Source of the DNA: Clarireedia homoeocarpa
Lineage: Eukaryota > Ascomycota > Leotiomycetes > Helotiales > Rutstroemiaceae
DNA length: 64,000 bases
Reading direction: 5' to 3'
Assembly (NCBI GenBank): GCA_001465935.1
Contig: LNKV01000030.1
Location: 193,443 to 257,442, forward strand
In this document: piece by piece, positions 34,308 through 46,811 of the stretch
Layout of the letters: every line of letters starts with the position of its first letter
Numbering within the stretch: position 1 is the first letter of the stretch
Notes under the pieces: model-generated
The model's input: the letters and a program-made list of their open reading frames with translations, nothing else
Told to the model about the DNA's origin: nothing
The model's database searches: none
Made by a program: the position numbers and the translations under genes

Positions 34308-36033
34308 ATGTCTTATTACGAGAATCAGCAATGGTCTGCAACTGCAGCAGCTGGGCAGCCTTCTTGGGAACAACAGACTCCTCCCGCTCGTTCTGGTATG
34401 CTCCAAAAATATATGATTTTCTCGTCTCGGTGTTGATTGACGGGTGTTACAGGTGCCAGCTCAGCTGTCCCGCGCGAGGATTCCACTGCGTTCAGCACAC
34501 AAATTGAGGGTACGTCTTGCAAAAATTGGATAGGAAAATGGCCCATCGTACATGTGGTACTTTCTCGCGCCGAATGACCTCCGAGGGATCGTTTCGAGAA
34601 GAGATGATATACACCGCATCACATACGTCGTGGTTGACACATGTACATGGAACCAATCAAATCGACAAGCTGACGAAGAATATGCAGAGGTCGACCGTGC
34701 CATCGACAACTTGGTCAAGAGCGGCAAAATGTTCAACATGCCTGGTGCTGGTCGTCGCGACTCTATGCCAATGGTCGGTGCATCAAGAACCTTCCCCGAT
34801 CAATTTGGTATGCATATGCTCATCTGATGTTCTAGATGCACTCTAACTTTTACTTTTCAGATCCTCGCATGACTGCTGGGCCACCACGACACCACTCAGT
34901 CAGCGACTTTGGGGATGCTCGATCATTCTCAGGATCAAATCTACAAAACTTCTACGCAAGCCAGCGGCATCAACCCTCGCGGGGCGCAAATGAAGCCGAA
35001 CAAGTAATGCAAGCAAAGAGAAGGATGGCAGCTCAGCGTGAAAGAGAACTGCGCAACTATCATCAAGAGCAGCAGTACAATCGAAGTAGGCCACCCTCTT
35101 CTGCTGTATAAAACTCCTCTTTGTCATTATACCCTGTACCCAGCGGTTCATATCACTCAGAATTTTGTACATGACACTTTTTTCTCTTGCCTCCAACTGC
35201 TGCTGTGTGATCCTTGAAATTCTCCACGGTTTCTTTTTCCTCCGGACGCGTATAATATCCACATTTACTGACTGGAATAAGGCGTCACAGCTGAAATCCT
35301 CGGTGGCAAACCAGATCGTACCATGAGCCCAGGCAGTGGTATGAGCGAAGACGAACGTCGCGAATTGATCGCCCGCCAAAGAAATGCTCTCTATGGAGAA
35401 GGTGCTACTGCATTCCCTGAGAATGGTGGATTTGACGAGAATAGCACTCCCCGCCCAGCCACAACAGGAGCTGGACCACAATCTGCTCTTGCTGCTTCAG
35501 GTATTCGAGGACACTCACCTCTCGCCTTTGACCACTTCAATGCTCAGGCAAGTCAGGCAGAAAACTCGAACCAGAAAACTCCGATTGAGCCACAATCGGC
35601 GACTGGACAGGCTCCGGGTCAGCAACGCTCCCGTGCCAATAGCACCTCCTCTCCCTCTTCCAATCCAACCAGTAGTTTCAGCCTGTTCGAATCTGCTGCT
35701 CAGCAGTCTAGTCGAACCTCGACTTCCTCTCCAGGCGGGTCTCCACCACGACAAGGAGGAAAGGCACCTAGTAGCGGTGTTGCGCCTATCGGCACTCGTC
35801 CTAGCCAAGCTGCTAATCCAGCTTTGAAGCAGCGCTCTACTACTCCGCTGCCATCTCCATTGAGTTATGGTTTCGCTGCCAACGACTCGACTTCTGAATC
35901 TAAGGATACTAGAACGACTTCTGCTTCTTCAAACCCTAACCCTCAGAACCAGGCCGAGGGTAACTTGGGATGGGGATCTAAGGGTGGTGTTTGGGGTAAG
36001 AATCTTGGTGTACAGGCTTCTGTTTGGGGTTGA
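34308..36033 (+). CDS. Disordered Ser/Gln/Pro-rich protein, conserved-looking, function unknown
   Basis: Five exons (34308-34395, 34453-34509, 34688-34807, 34861-35085, 35282-36033) give 413 residues. Splice joins keep a continuous sensible reading: ...PPARSG|ASSAVPRED, STQIE|EVDRAIDNLVKSGK, RTFPDQF|DPRMTAGP, QYNR|SVTAEILGGKPDR. Features are an aromatic N-terminus (MSYYENQQWSA), a short helical EVDRAIDNLVKSGKMF motif, the Arg/Glu-rich helix QAKRRMAAQRERELRNYHQE, a SEDERRELIARQRNALYGE helix, then a long disordered region with SP/TP sites and a Gly/Trp-rich ending (GWGSKGGVWGKNLGVQASVW). No enzyme motif or membrane segment is present. Introns 2 and 4 (178 and 196 nt) are long for this window. 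The repeated short helices and GVWG tail suggest an interaction scaffold, which is inference. Confidence 0.8.
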
Positions 36034-38876
36034 TTTACATTTGGGAAATACGATAGAAAACGGCGTGTGGGGCAAAAAGGGTAAAATTGATGCATACTTT
36101 GTGGTGGACTGGGAAAAATCGAATATCGATAATAGGCTTGGCATGGCAGGCGTATGGAACCCTTTCTCAGTGCCCCTTTATTGGCGGGTCCTGGTTGGTA
36201 GCGGGATGATATCACTCTCATGAAGCCTCATTTCGGACACATATTACAGGGTTTGGTTTCTATTCGTTAGGAAAGGGGAGTTTTCGATTTTCCACATGGG
36301 TAATAATGGGGTCTGGATTTTGCTGCTCTGTGTCAATGGCATTTACGGCGAAAGTATGCACACTAGGGAGAGGCTTGATGCGTTTTTCTTTACTTGATCT
36401 GGGTTGGGTTGTAAGGGCTGGGTGTTGCAAAGTATTTCTCCTTATCTTACAATGGTTGGGGGAGGGGGCGTGTCTTATTGTTGTCAGAACAAATCAGGAG
36501 CAAACTATCAACATATGGGATGAAATTCGGACATGGAATGGAATAAAAAGTCTCTTTGTTTCTGCTATCTGGTACTCTCAGCTGGCATGTCTGGCAGGCG
36601 CACTCATTCGTTTTCGGTTTTTATTCCAAGGCTGCGATTTGCGTATTGGGTGCGTGCTTTGTTTCCCATCTGTCAGTCGGTCTCTTGTGTAAAGCGTTTG
36701 GGTGTAGAAGATTGGTTAGGGGTGCTTGTTTTTCTGTCATGAGGGGTTTTATCTGGGGGTTTTGCCATTCTTTTCGGTGGGGATGCTGGAAGGCCGGAGA
36801 GTAATTATCTGGGTGAGGGATTGGCTGGGATGCTGGATGGAAGGAAGGATGGAGGCACGGAAGGTTTTGGTAAATAATGATTTGTGTGCGATGGAAGGAT
36901 GGATGGATGGATGGATGGGGTGGGTGGGATGGAATGGAATGGATGGGATGGGATGGATAGGTCTTACTGTATGTCTGGCAGGTGGGAGTGTTTGGATGGG
37001 TAATTGAATGAACATGTTACGAATGGTGGGTGAATGACGTTTGATCTTGTGAATAACTAGCACAGCACATGCACAAATGTGGTAGTGGTATCAGAGTGAG
37101 TAAAGTGTCTCATAGTGAAGACGTCGACTCTAGCTTCAATCCTTAGCACCCGTTTTCGATACTAGCTTTCTGCATCTGCCATTTGCCGTTTGCATATATT
37201 GGATCTAGAATAGTTAGGCGCTGCTAAATCAACTAAACTATACAGTACATATAATTACCTGCGCCAAGTATATATATCTTGCCTAGAAGAGTATAAGTGA
37301 TTGGTAGGTAGTCTTTTTGGATGAAGTTTCATTTGAATTTAGGGTTGGATGACAAAAAAATAAGTTTCATGTTGGGAGGAAAAGGTTGTTGGTGCAGAAG
37401 TGTAAAGTAGCCCTAGCCTAGTTGTATACGAGTGCAGAAAACCATATAGTTACTGCAGATACAGATATCAAAGGACATAAGCTCTTTCCAAGACATAATT
37501 CTCGAATCTTCGTAGAACAGGCGAGGGCGGTCTCGAAGTATCTACTGTATCCGTCTGTCTTTTGGTTGGGCGGCAGGGCGGCAGGGTGGGTTGGTGGGTT
37601 GGTGAGTGATCCGATCCACTCGAAATTGCTTGCAGGAAAACAAAGCGTATTTGGATCTTCGAACACAGGCGGACTGGTGTCTCTAAACACACTGAGCCAA
37701 GAAAGTGCTTGAGAGTCGGATAAAGATGATGTATGTACAGTGCTAGATGAGCATGACATTGATTGATATTGAACGGTAGGGCGCCGAATATCACAACTCC
37801 ACGTTGGGGGAAAATCATCCGCTTGGCATGCAAATGCACATGTCGGGATAAGAAGAGTAAGGCGAGGTGGTAGTTACTGTAAGGTAAAGCCTTATTTTTC
37901 TGCGCCACCTGTCAGAGCCTTCGGTGCTGTTTCGTACCCCTGTGCCCGTCAATTTGTGTTCTCCATATAAAAACGCGAATCGTGCCCGGTGGATATGCCC
38001 GCATTGAGGGTGTGGCGAGAGGAGCATCGGATTGGAAGGACCTGCCTGCTTGCGTCGAGCTTTGGGTGAGGAGACGTCTTGCTCGCTCCAATGCTTCCCC
38101 GGTCATACCGATCATCTTTCCGGACAGGAGCAGAGAAAGAGAGAGGGCGTGTGGGAGAGAAGAGATTTCCAGATTCCAGATTCCCATGGCCAGGGGTGAA
38201 GGCTGGTAGCTGTGATGGCTTGCTTGAATAAGATGACCTTGAAGCCAATGCATCCGACGTAGCTCAATCAGATGAAAGTAAATAATCTTGTTTACTTGTT
38301 TCTCCCGGGTCGGGCCTTCCACGCTGAACGGGAAATTTCCCATTCATCAACGTGGGCGTGACCTTTGTACTTGCGCGATCGAGATCTCGATGGAAAAAGA
38401 AAAGCTTTGGGAATAGCGACACGCCCATTTTTCTCCGCTCTTTTTGCGCATCTTGTCTTCGTTTGTTTTGTTTATTTCCTTACTAAATCTAATTCTCTCA
38501 ATTCGCCTCGCTCATCTCCCCTCCGCATCTGCATCTGCATCTGATAACGCCTTCTGCCATTCGCCCACTCCCAAGCCGCGGCACTATCGATCCTTTGCAC
38601 ATCTATCGGTAGTACGACTTTCGAACGCCCCGTGTGACGATGATACTGCCGTGAAACGAAAAGGCCTCAACGACGTTTGCACTTACACATACTGCGTACA
38701 TATACACACAGACATTGCCCAGCACAGAAACCCCGATCTTTCGAGTCATTTTGCCTGGATCCGGGAAGAATTGACGAACCTTTCTCCTTTTCCCTTGCGC
38801 AAGGCTCCCCAGCCTTCCTGAGAGAGGTCACTCACTCACTACTCACCCGCCCGCTCGAATATCAGAATCAAATCCA
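36034..38876. other. Intergenic region, 3' side of 34308 gene and SSK1 promoter
   Basis: No gene is supported. It contains a GGATG/GGAATG simple repeat at about 36894-36960 and a TATATATA patch near 37270. The last 450 bases before SSK1 are CT-rich leader. The open frame at 38444-38821 has no ATG. A very short upstream frame (ATG ATA CTG CCG TGA at 38639-38653) precedes the SSK1 start and could modestly affect translation if it is in the transcript. Confidence 0.5.
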
Positions 38877-41652
38877 ATGACGATGAGCGATCTGAAAACG
38901 CGGTTGAAAGCGAAATTTAGCCGCAGACACTCGTATAACTCTTCGACGACGGGCTCTTCCAACGAGGAGGCGGCCGCAGGCCAACGTGATACTGATGCGA
39001 ATAATAAGACACTTTCCATAGGAGCGAAGAAGAGATCCACCAGGAGTTTACGATCGAAAATGAGCTTACACCAGACTTCGATTTATGCGGGTTCGACGAC
39101 TGATAAGGAGAGTGTGGTTGGGAGTCCGAGAGAGCCGAAGATAATTGATGAAGAGGAGGGGGAGGGGGAGGGGGACGGGGAGGGGGAGGGTCGGCCGAGT
39201 ACGAGTACTGCGGCTGTGGAAAATGAAAAGCGATCTGCATCTGAGGTTGAGGTTGAGGTTGGAGCTGATAGACCATTTGGTGCCGAACTAAGGTTAAACT
39301 TTCCAGGCAGCCAGGGCGATCTGCACCTGCACCAACACCGATCTTCGTCAGAACCAGAACAACACCAACAACAACAACTGCAAACACAACCCAAGTCAAA
39401 TTCCAACGACGGCGGCGGCGGCGACGACGACGACAATAATAATATTAATAAACACGGCAGTACTGCGTCGACTGCCGGTTTTCCAACGCCAAATATAGAC
39501 ATCCACAGACTCCAAGAAGAAGACGAAGAACACGATCACGTCGCCGGACTAGAACAAGAAGAGGAAAACAATGAAATTCGAGACGACCCGCAGTCAGATA
39601 GTAAAGAGGTGAAATTTGATGGCCCAAGTCCAACAGCACAAAGCCCTACCAGTCCAAGCAGTACCCACCAACCCACTCCTCGCAGACCTCCAGAATTAAC
39701 CCGACGACAAAGCCTACTACCACAACAGCAGACGAAGCTGATAAAGACATTGCTATCGGATCCCTCTGAAGTGTCCGTACAATCGAGAATTGCCAGTATT
39801 GCATCCGATTACTTTGGGACTCACGGCCCTGCGACAATCAGCGCGACGATGGTTACAAGGAAGATATGGGTTAAGAGACCAGGTGCCTCTGCTACTTTGG
39901 TTACAATCAATGAAGATGATCTGGTAGATGATGTGCGAGATATGATCTTGAAGAAATATGCCAATTCCTTGGGAAGAAACTTCGATGCTCCGGATGTTAC
40001 ATTGCGGATAGTACCTAGAGAACAAAGGCAGGAAAGAACTTTAGGACCAGAAGAACCGATGACTAGGACTCTCGATGCTTACTTTCCTGGAGGCCAAAGT
40101 GTAGATGAGGCTTTGATTATCGACGTTCCTTTGAGGCGTACTCCCAGACCATCTCCGAGACCGAATGGCCATGGACACAATTCAACATACTATGATGAAG
40201 GACGACCTACGGAGGCTGGTTCGGATTACTTTCCGCCAATGCCAATACCTGTTCCCTCACCCGGCCTAGCAAATAGTGTTCCCGTTGTCAATGGTAATCA
40301 TGCAGCTCCCATGATTGCACATGCTATGTCCGTACTCACCACCGGCCATGTCCCAGCTCTACCATCCCCCGGAAGTCAACGAAGGCACTACAGCAGTAGA
40401 CCTAAGATTGGACGTACACACACATCCTCACCCACAATTATCGGTGTACACAATCAAGCATCAGCTGTAAATAACGGTACGCAATACTCGCGCGGTAACG
40501 CAAGATCAAGAACTCACTCAAGTGCCTCAGAAAAATCTACGGCTCCTCCACCACCACCTACTTTACCTACTCCTCCCGCTGCTAACCAAGATCTCACCGT
40601 GCAGAGAGTCGCGACGCCTCCCCCACGCGTATCACCCCCCCGGCCTGGCCCTAAACGAGCCAAGAAGAAAAGCGCCGTGGATCATCCCTCCCTTCCAGCC
40701 GGAATGCTCAATGGCGCCGTTCCACCCATCAATGTCCTCATCGTCGAAGACAACATCATCAATCTCAAACTCCTCGAAGCTTTCGTCAAACGGCTAAAAG
40801 TCCGCTGGCAAACCGCCATGAATGGCCGTGAAGCAGTCCAAAAATGGCGAGGCGGCGGCTTCCATCTGGTTCTCATGGATATTCAACTTCCCATCATGAG
40901 CGGCCTCGAAGCCACCAAGGAGATCCGACGATTAGAACGCTTGAACTCTATTGGTGTTTTCTCTAGTAGTGCCAGTAGTAGTGCGCCGTCAGAGAAGGAG
41001 TCGGAAGAGGAGCCGGACGCGGAGGATAAGCTGCCTAGTTCGGTGTTGTTCAAAAGTCCGGTTATTATCGTGGCGCTTACTGCGTCAAGTTTGCAGTCGG
41101 ATAGGCATGAGGCGTTGGCAGCGGGATGTAATGATTTCTTAACTAAGGTGTGTATCTCTTTACCCCGTCCCTTTTCTCATCCTTTACAACCCCATCTATC
41201 TCATCAAAATCCCACCACGTAATAAGAAAACTAACACAAACCCCCCCCTCAAAAAGCCCGTCAACTTCGTCTGGCTAGAACGTAAAGTCATGGAATGGGG
41301 CTGCATGCAAGCGCTCATTGATTTCGACGGTTGGCGCAAGTGGAAGGATTTCAGTAGTCAGCAGCCGGATAGCAACTCGGCGTCGGGGGCATTGACGGCG
41401 GCGGATATGAAGAAGAAGGAAAGTGAGGCGAAGAAGAAGAAGAAGAATAGGAATAGTTTGAGTAGTTTGAATGGATTGGTGGCGGGGATGGGTATTAATG
41501 GAGTTGGAAATAGTGCTGGGGGAACGGTGAAGAAGATTAAGGAGGAGAGGGAGGGTGATGGCGAGGGAACTGAGATGGGGGATGTGAATGGAGAGATTGC
41601 CGTGGTGGATGAGGAGATTGGAGGGGCAGGTGATCGAGAGAAAAAGGCATGA
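38877..41652 (+). CDS. SSK1: SSK1-type response regulator of the osmostress phosphorelay
   Basis: Cytosolic response regulator that receives phosphate from a YPD1-type phosphotransfer protein. In its unphosphorylated form it activates the MAPKKK of the HOG pathway. Two exons (38877-41147, 41257-41652; one intron of 109 nt exactly between LTK and PVN of the receiver) give 888 residues. Residues 1-320 are disordered with Glu/Gly and Gln-rich runs. Residues about 325-435 form the conserved fungal SSK1 region (TRKIWVKRPGASATLVTINE). Residues about 617-770 are the receiver: INVLIVEDNIINLKLLEAF, phospho-acceptor Asp668 in LVLMDIQLPIMSG, TASS for the conserved Ser/Thr, and the Lys of FLTKPVNF. An acidic Ser-rich insert (about 40 residues) splits the receiver after RRLERL, as known for fungal SSK1 proteins. 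The tail is Lys/Glu-rich. M3 is an alternative start. Confidence 0.95.
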
Positions 41653-43097
41653 GTTAGGAGGGGTGGGTGCAGATAGATGGGCATAGTTGATTACTAAAGG
41701 ATCAGAATACACGGGGAGGGACGATATGGTAAGGTATAGCTTCAGAGCGGCTTGGGCGTTTTCATTCTATACATATATGGCATATATATCACTACGGTTA
41801 ATTTTCCTTCTAATTTTTTATTTATTTGTTTTTTTTTTTTTTTTTTGTCTTTTTTTGTCAAATTTGGGGAGACAAGCAGGCAGACAGGCACATTCAACGT
41901 CGAAGCGAAGGAAGCATGATAAAATCGCTATCTTCATACTACAGTCTAAGGGAAAGGACGGGGGAGGAGGGGGCGATGGTAAATGGGAATACAGCCGATG
42001 GTTTTATATACGCAAATTTTTCATTTGTCATTTGGTGTTTGTTCGTTCTTTGTTATTATGCATTTCTGCGCTAGAGCTGGAGTTGGAGTTTGGAGTTGGA
42101 TTGGATTGGGCCGGGTCGGGTCGAGGGAGTAAAGGTGGAATGGGTGGGTAGAAGTGGTTTTTATTTTGTTGTTTTTTGTCTTACTTCAGAGGTGTCTTGA
42201 GTGGGTGGATATACTCCGGAGGATTTACAAAGTAAGATGAGGTAAAGGGAGGAGAGAAGGGAAAGGGAGGGGGAAGGGGAAAATGGAGAGAGAATACGGG
42301 TAGAATATTTATATTTGTTGATTGATTGAGTGGGTGAGTGATTGACTGGGTGATTAGTTGGAAGATATATATACATGTTCATGGCTAGCTGCTGTACTTC
42401 TGCTGTACTTCTGCTTTCTCTTCTTTTTTCCACCTTCAATTTCTGGGGAGCGAGGTTAGAGAGGGGAAGAGGAAAGAACAGTTTGCTTTTGATTGCATGT
42501 AAGGGATGGGATGTGTGTGTGTGTGTGTGTGTGAGTGATTCTTCTCCACTCAAACTACCTTCCTCTCGAATCTCTATTCTCCTTTATATCATCATCATCA
42601 TCATCATCACTATGCGCCCCTTCCGATCAACCAACTTCGTCTCTGCACCGCGTCCCAACAGAATTAACCGCCTGATTGTTGTTCCTTTCACTTTGGATTC
42701 AATCAACAAGTTCTCTCTCGATTTCGCCCATGAAAGATGATTGACTGAGAGAGTTATTGCTTCATCCCAACACATATATGTATATTTCCTCTCTAATTAT
42801 TGTAAGATTATATGATTGTTATCTCAAATACATGAATATGTTGTATATCTCAATGAATGATTACTCCGTACGCCTGGCTAAATGATCCATGGTATATCCA
42901 ATTCCGTGTGATACGCAAGAACAAGAATAGACAACCATCCTCTCATCCAATATAATATCTGATTACAAAACAAAACATTACACCCCTAGGATTCAATCCC
43001 TTCCTTTTCCTCTTCTCAGTCCATTTATTTTATCCTCTCCTAGAGCACCTCTCCACAGACACGTCCCGCATCTCCACTCTACTCTATCTACACTATG
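41653..43097. other. Intergenic region between convergent genes with simple repeats
   Basis: It lies between convergent SSK1 and the pepsin-like gene. No gene is seen. It has a T-rich stretch (41816-41848), a TG dinucleotide run (about 42512-42532) and an ATC trinucleotide run (about 42587-42610). The short frame 42375-42740 reads through these repeats and lacks coding character. Confidence 0.5.
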
Positions 43098-44825
43098 TTA
43101 ATCCTCCAGCTTAATCCAACCCCACCCCTTCCTCCCCATCTCCATATCCCTCTTCTGGATCTCCATCTCTAGCATCTCGTCGCGTTCGACCTTCTCCCGA
43201 ATCGCCTGCTCCTGCATGTTGACGCGTCTTTTCCAGGTCCAGATCAGTGCGAGGATGATGATTACGAGTAGGGCGAAGGAGCCGAGGGATATAAGGATGA
43301 GGGCGGTTTTGGAGACGGGGAGGCTGGTTTTCTTAGGAGTGGAGGAGGATGAGGGGGAGGGAGATGGGGTGGTGGAGAGGAGGGAAGGGGAGATGGGTGA
43401 TGTGAGGGGGTGGAGGTGGGTGGACCAGGTGGAGTAGAAGGTGGGAGGGCTGTTGGAGGAGGAGAGGGAGAAGGTGGAGGGAGAGAGGGAGGTTATTTTT
43501 TGAGCGGGAATGGTGGGGCCAGGGGCTTGTGCTAGGAAGAAAGGATGTTGAGTGTTAGAGTGGGTTTCGTCAGAGGAAGAAAAATTCGCAGACCAATTCA
43601 CGCCAAAGAAAGCCGCTTGCAGGAAAGCTCGTCCGAGCGTCCAAACGGGTGTGCTGAAGGAAGGAAGAGTAGATGGCTGACAAGGGAAATAGGGGGTTGG
43701 TTCGCTAGTGTTTGATAGAGGACCTGTAAGGTTTAGGGTGAGGAGAGAAAAGGGCACTTGTATGCTAGAGGAATCACCAGTGGAAGTAGAGATGTTGAAA
43801 GAGAGAAATGATGGGGATGTGGTGATGGGTATGTAGAGCGGGGATGTAGTGTTCCAGAGGTAGAGTTTTAGGGATGGTTCATATGTGATGGGGAGATACG
43901 AAGCAAGGGTATCGCAGGTGGAGCTTGGGAGGTAGAGGTAGGGAACGGAGGGGTCGATGGTAATTGGCAGGACGTCGTTAGAAGCGGCTGCGGTGCCTTT
44001 GTTGAAGAGAAGTCCGGATTTGGTTCCGTTGAAGGAGAATGGGGAGTAGCCTTCTGAGACGGCGATTGATAGATCGACGAGCGAGAGGGGAAATGTGCCA
44101 TTGGAGGCTGGTTGTGTTATGATGGGTTCGAAAACACGAGATTCGTCGTATCCGCCTAGTACGAGACTGCCGGGAATCTGGAGTGCTGCGGACCCGATAT
44201 GTAGACCAAAAGAATTGGAAGAAATTCTATCTTGGGAGTATAATGCGGAAGAAAGATATTGCCCAGTGAGATTAATGTTTGAGAATGACTGATTTGACTC
44301 TGGAGCACCCAGGGCAAGTGTACCAACTTCTGGTATATATGTTGATCCGTTTGTTAATGTCTGGTGTGCTGACTCAATCACTAGTAGCTCAAAGTCGTCG
44401 ATTGTCTCACTGTCCGACCCATCGATGGAGATAGATAATGAATCAAGTCCTGTATGAGCGCTACCATCTAGCATCGGTAGTGCTCCAGCTTGACTTGCAA
44501 ATATTGTGTCTGAAATAGTACCTGAATCATTGATCTGCTTATAAGAAGTCGATGCGGATGTGTCGAATAAACCAGCATTTGATGCTGTGCAGTCATTTCC
44601 ATCACTGCAAACTGATTTGCTCAGTATATTGGCTGTCCATACACCACCGGGGAGGAGGTCGATGGTTTGAGCAGGTGTGCCAATGTTGACTGAGATCGCT
44701 TGCCATGGTCCATCAGGTCCGTATGTTTTATCCGACCATTGAATTACTTGAGCACTTGACTCTGCAAAAGCTAGAGGTATGAAGCCTCCTGCAATTAGCA
44801 GCAGCGATAGCGATTTTCGGAACAT
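43098..44825 (-). CDS. TM-anchored pepsin-like (A1 fold) pseudoprotease
   Basis: An intact single-exon gene of 575 residues. The start is set at the ATG that opens a signal peptide (MFRKSLSLLLIAGGFIPLAFA); the frame extends 25 residues further upstream but that part looks like leader. The A1 fold is recognisable from WQAISVNIGTPAQTIDLLPG, QIPGSLVLGGYDESRVFEP, and TIDPSVPYLYLPSSTC at the second active-site loop. The first catalytic DTG is replaced (LLPGGVWT), while the second loop keeps Asp but not TG, so peptidase activity is unlikely. A Ser/Pro-rich stalk precedes a TM helix (ALILISLGSFALLVIIILAL, then IWTW) followed by KRR and a charged 44-residue cytosolic tail (EKVERDEMLEMEIQKRDMEM). The architecture matches the broken gene at 6038-7863. 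A receptor or wall-anchoring role is inference. Confidence 0.88.
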   Translation of the reverse strand: MFRKSLSLLLIAGGFIPLAFAESSAQVIQWSDKTYGPDGPWQAISVNIGTPAQTIDLLPGGVWTANILSKSVCSDGNDCTASNAGLFDTSASTSYKQINDSGTISDTIFASQAGALPMLDGSAHTGLDSLSISIDGSDSETIDDFELLVIESAHQTLTNGSTYIPEVGTLALGAPESNQSFSNINLTGQYLSSALYSQDRISSNSFGLHIGSAALQIPGSLVLGGYDESRVFEPIITQPASNGTFPLSLVDLSIAVSEGYSPFSFNGTKSGLLFNKGTAAASNDVLPITIDPSVPYLYLPSSTCDTLASYLPITYEPSLKLYLWNTTSPLYIPITTSPSFLSFNISTSTGDSSSIQVPFSLLTLNLTGPLSNTSEPTPYFPCQPSTLPSFSTPVWTLGRAFLQAAFFGVNWSANFSSSDETHSNTQHPFFLAQAPGPTIPAQKITSLSPSTFSLSSSNSPPTFYSTWSTHLHPLTSPISPSLLSTTPSPSPSSSSTPKKTSLPVSKTALILISLGSFALLVIIILALIWTWKRRVNMQEQAIREKVERDEMLEMEIQKRDMEMGRKGWGWIKLED

Positions 44826-45750
44826 CACTCTTCTTGTCTTGATGCCCATTACATGCGAAAAAAAGAGAAGAAAAAAACAACAATCTATAGAACGAACCAC
44901 GGATGGCGCTGAGATTATGACCCAAAGAAACGCTACAGTTCCTCGCTTACACTCTTACTTTACAACAGCATCTGGTATCAAAGCTGGAGCAAACCAGCCT
45001 CAACAGACCGGACCTGCGAAGGTTACTACCAGGCCAGAGGATGAAACGCTTCCGTAAGCGTACAGTTTCAGCGCTTTGGGCCTGAATGGTAGGCTTCTAG
45101 AAGGGCGAAAGAAGCCGTAGAAGCACACTTGGAGGTTGGATCATCCGCGCGGCAGGAGTGCCCAGCTGCAACGCCTCTGGCTAATCGTGGCTAAGAGTAA
45201 AATTTTTTGCGGCCCAACAATGTTACCCGCTTTCTCTCCTGGTGAAGGTTCCATAAGTAAATGGGGGTGATGATTCCGCCTTCAGGGTAGAGAAAATGAG
45301 CGTAGGAAGAGCCGCATGTATGAGACGCGCCGCATAGCGGACCAATTCGCAGAGAATACTGACAGGATTCGAGGTCCTCCATCGTCTATCGAATGCATGC
45401 TGCAAGTAACTCGACGCCTATTGTATGAAAAAAACAGATGCCGCTTGGTAGCAATGTTTGGATGTTGGTTAGCTTCCGCATGGAGCCTTATCCTTTCTGC
45501 AGCCTAACTGAAAATGTGGCGTTGCATACAGTAAAGCTGCGAGGAATCGAGGATAAACACTTCTGCATTAAGCATATTCGGAGCTCCTTTATATAGACCA
45601 GCGTACTACTATGACCGTACATATTTTACTATTGGGTGTTGTGGCGGTAACTAGAAAGTGGTATGGGACTTTTGGGCTTGGGCTTAGATGAGTAGCCTCA
45701 GAGAATAAAAAGCAGGTATTGTTAGAGGTATAAATAAAGAGGTCGTTACA
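44826..45750. other. Divergent promoter region between pseudoprotease and NUDIX genes
   Basis: No gene is seen. Both flanking genes are transcribed away from this region. Frames at 44779-45057 and 45316-45507 lack coding character or overlap the upstream gene. A TATAAATAAA stretch at 45729-45738 lies about 15 bases before the NUDIX ATG, so it is not a typical TATA position. Confidence 0.5.
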
Positions 45751-46698
45751 ATGTTTAAACAAGCGCAACACCTCACACGCCTCTCTGCATCAACTTTTAT
45801 TCCCAACATCTCAAGAATGTCTACATTTACCATCCAAGAGAGCAATGTCGCTGTCACATTATGTGAAGGCATCACAAAGGAAGAATTATTGAAGTTTCCA
45901 GCATTCAAAGTCAGCCCCACCATACCCCCTCTCCCCTCCACCCCGCACCTCAATAACACATCTGCACTGTAGTCATGGCATAGCCGCTTGACCACTTCTC
46001 TTGCACTTCAAACTCAGTCCACTAAACATCCCTTTCATGATGCTCCCTACTCTCTCCGCTCAATCAAAGTCCAAGCGATCGATCGTTGGGGTCAGCGTAT
46101 CGGGTTCATGAAGCTCTCTTCGGAAATCACGAACGATAAAGGCGAATATCTACCAGGTGATATCTTCCTCAGAGGACCTAGTGTTGGAATGATGGTCATA
46201 GTACAACCAGATGATGTCAAAGACCCTGATGCGGAACGTTGGGTCGTCATGACAGTCCAGCCACGTCCGGCATCAGGCAGTCTTGCCTTTGTCGAGCTCC
46301 CTGCGGGGATGGTGGATAACGGGACTTTCAAAGGAGCTGCTGCACGGGAAATAGAGGAAGAGCTTGGATGGACTATTCCAGAGGATCAGTTGACGAATCT
46401 GAGTGAGATTGCGATTGATGATAAGGCAAATGAGGAGGGTGAAGTCCTGCCTCGAGCTATGTTCCCTAGTGCAGGAGGTTGTGATGAGTATATTCAGATA
46501 TTCTTACACGAAAAGAGGATCTCTAGAAAGGAATTAGAGGAGACCAAAGGAAAACTGACAGGTTTGAGAGATCATGGTGAGAAGATTACTTTGAAGCTGG
46601 TGAAGTTGAATGAATTGTGGAAGGAGGGCGCAAGAGACGCTAAGTCTTTGACTGCCTGGGCTTTGTATGATGGTTTGAAGCGTTCGGGAAAGCTCTGA
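45751..46698 (+). CDS. NUDIX hydrolase, NUDT14-like ADP-sugar diphosphatase type
   Basis: Hydrolyses nucleoside diphosphates linked to another moiety. The long N-terminal module and the shape of the box resemble ADP-sugar diphosphatases. Two exons (45751-45909, 45973-46698; intron 63 nt) give 294 residues. The join reads KFPAFK|SWHSRLTTSLALQ. The NUDIX core is VELPAGMVDNGTFKGAAARE followed by IEEELGW: the REIEEELG half is intact, but the usual first Glu of the box is displaced, as I recall for plant NUDT14-type enzymes. The first 22 residues (MFKQAQHLTRLSASTFIPNI) are basic, Ser/Thr-rich and free of acids, consistent with a mitochondrial presequence. A second ATG (MSTFTIQESN) could give a cytosolic form. 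It is convergent with another NUDIX gene 113 bp downstream. Confidence 0.9.
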
Positions 46699-46811
46699 GT
46701 TTGTAGAGTATATATATAATTTTATTATGTTACGATCTATATGGGTATCTGCTTTCGTTTGCATCATGGCGATTACTTCCATCCTGCACAGTATCTCCTC
46801 ATATATTCTGA

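Noticed and set aside
38444..38821. A 125-residue open frame just upstream of SSK1
   Set aside because: It has no ATG and a leader-like composition. It is the 5' UTR and promoter of SSK1.
38917..39502. Long minus-strand frames opposite SSK1
   Set aside because: They are antisense shadows of the Glu/Gly- and Gln-coding repeats in SSK1.
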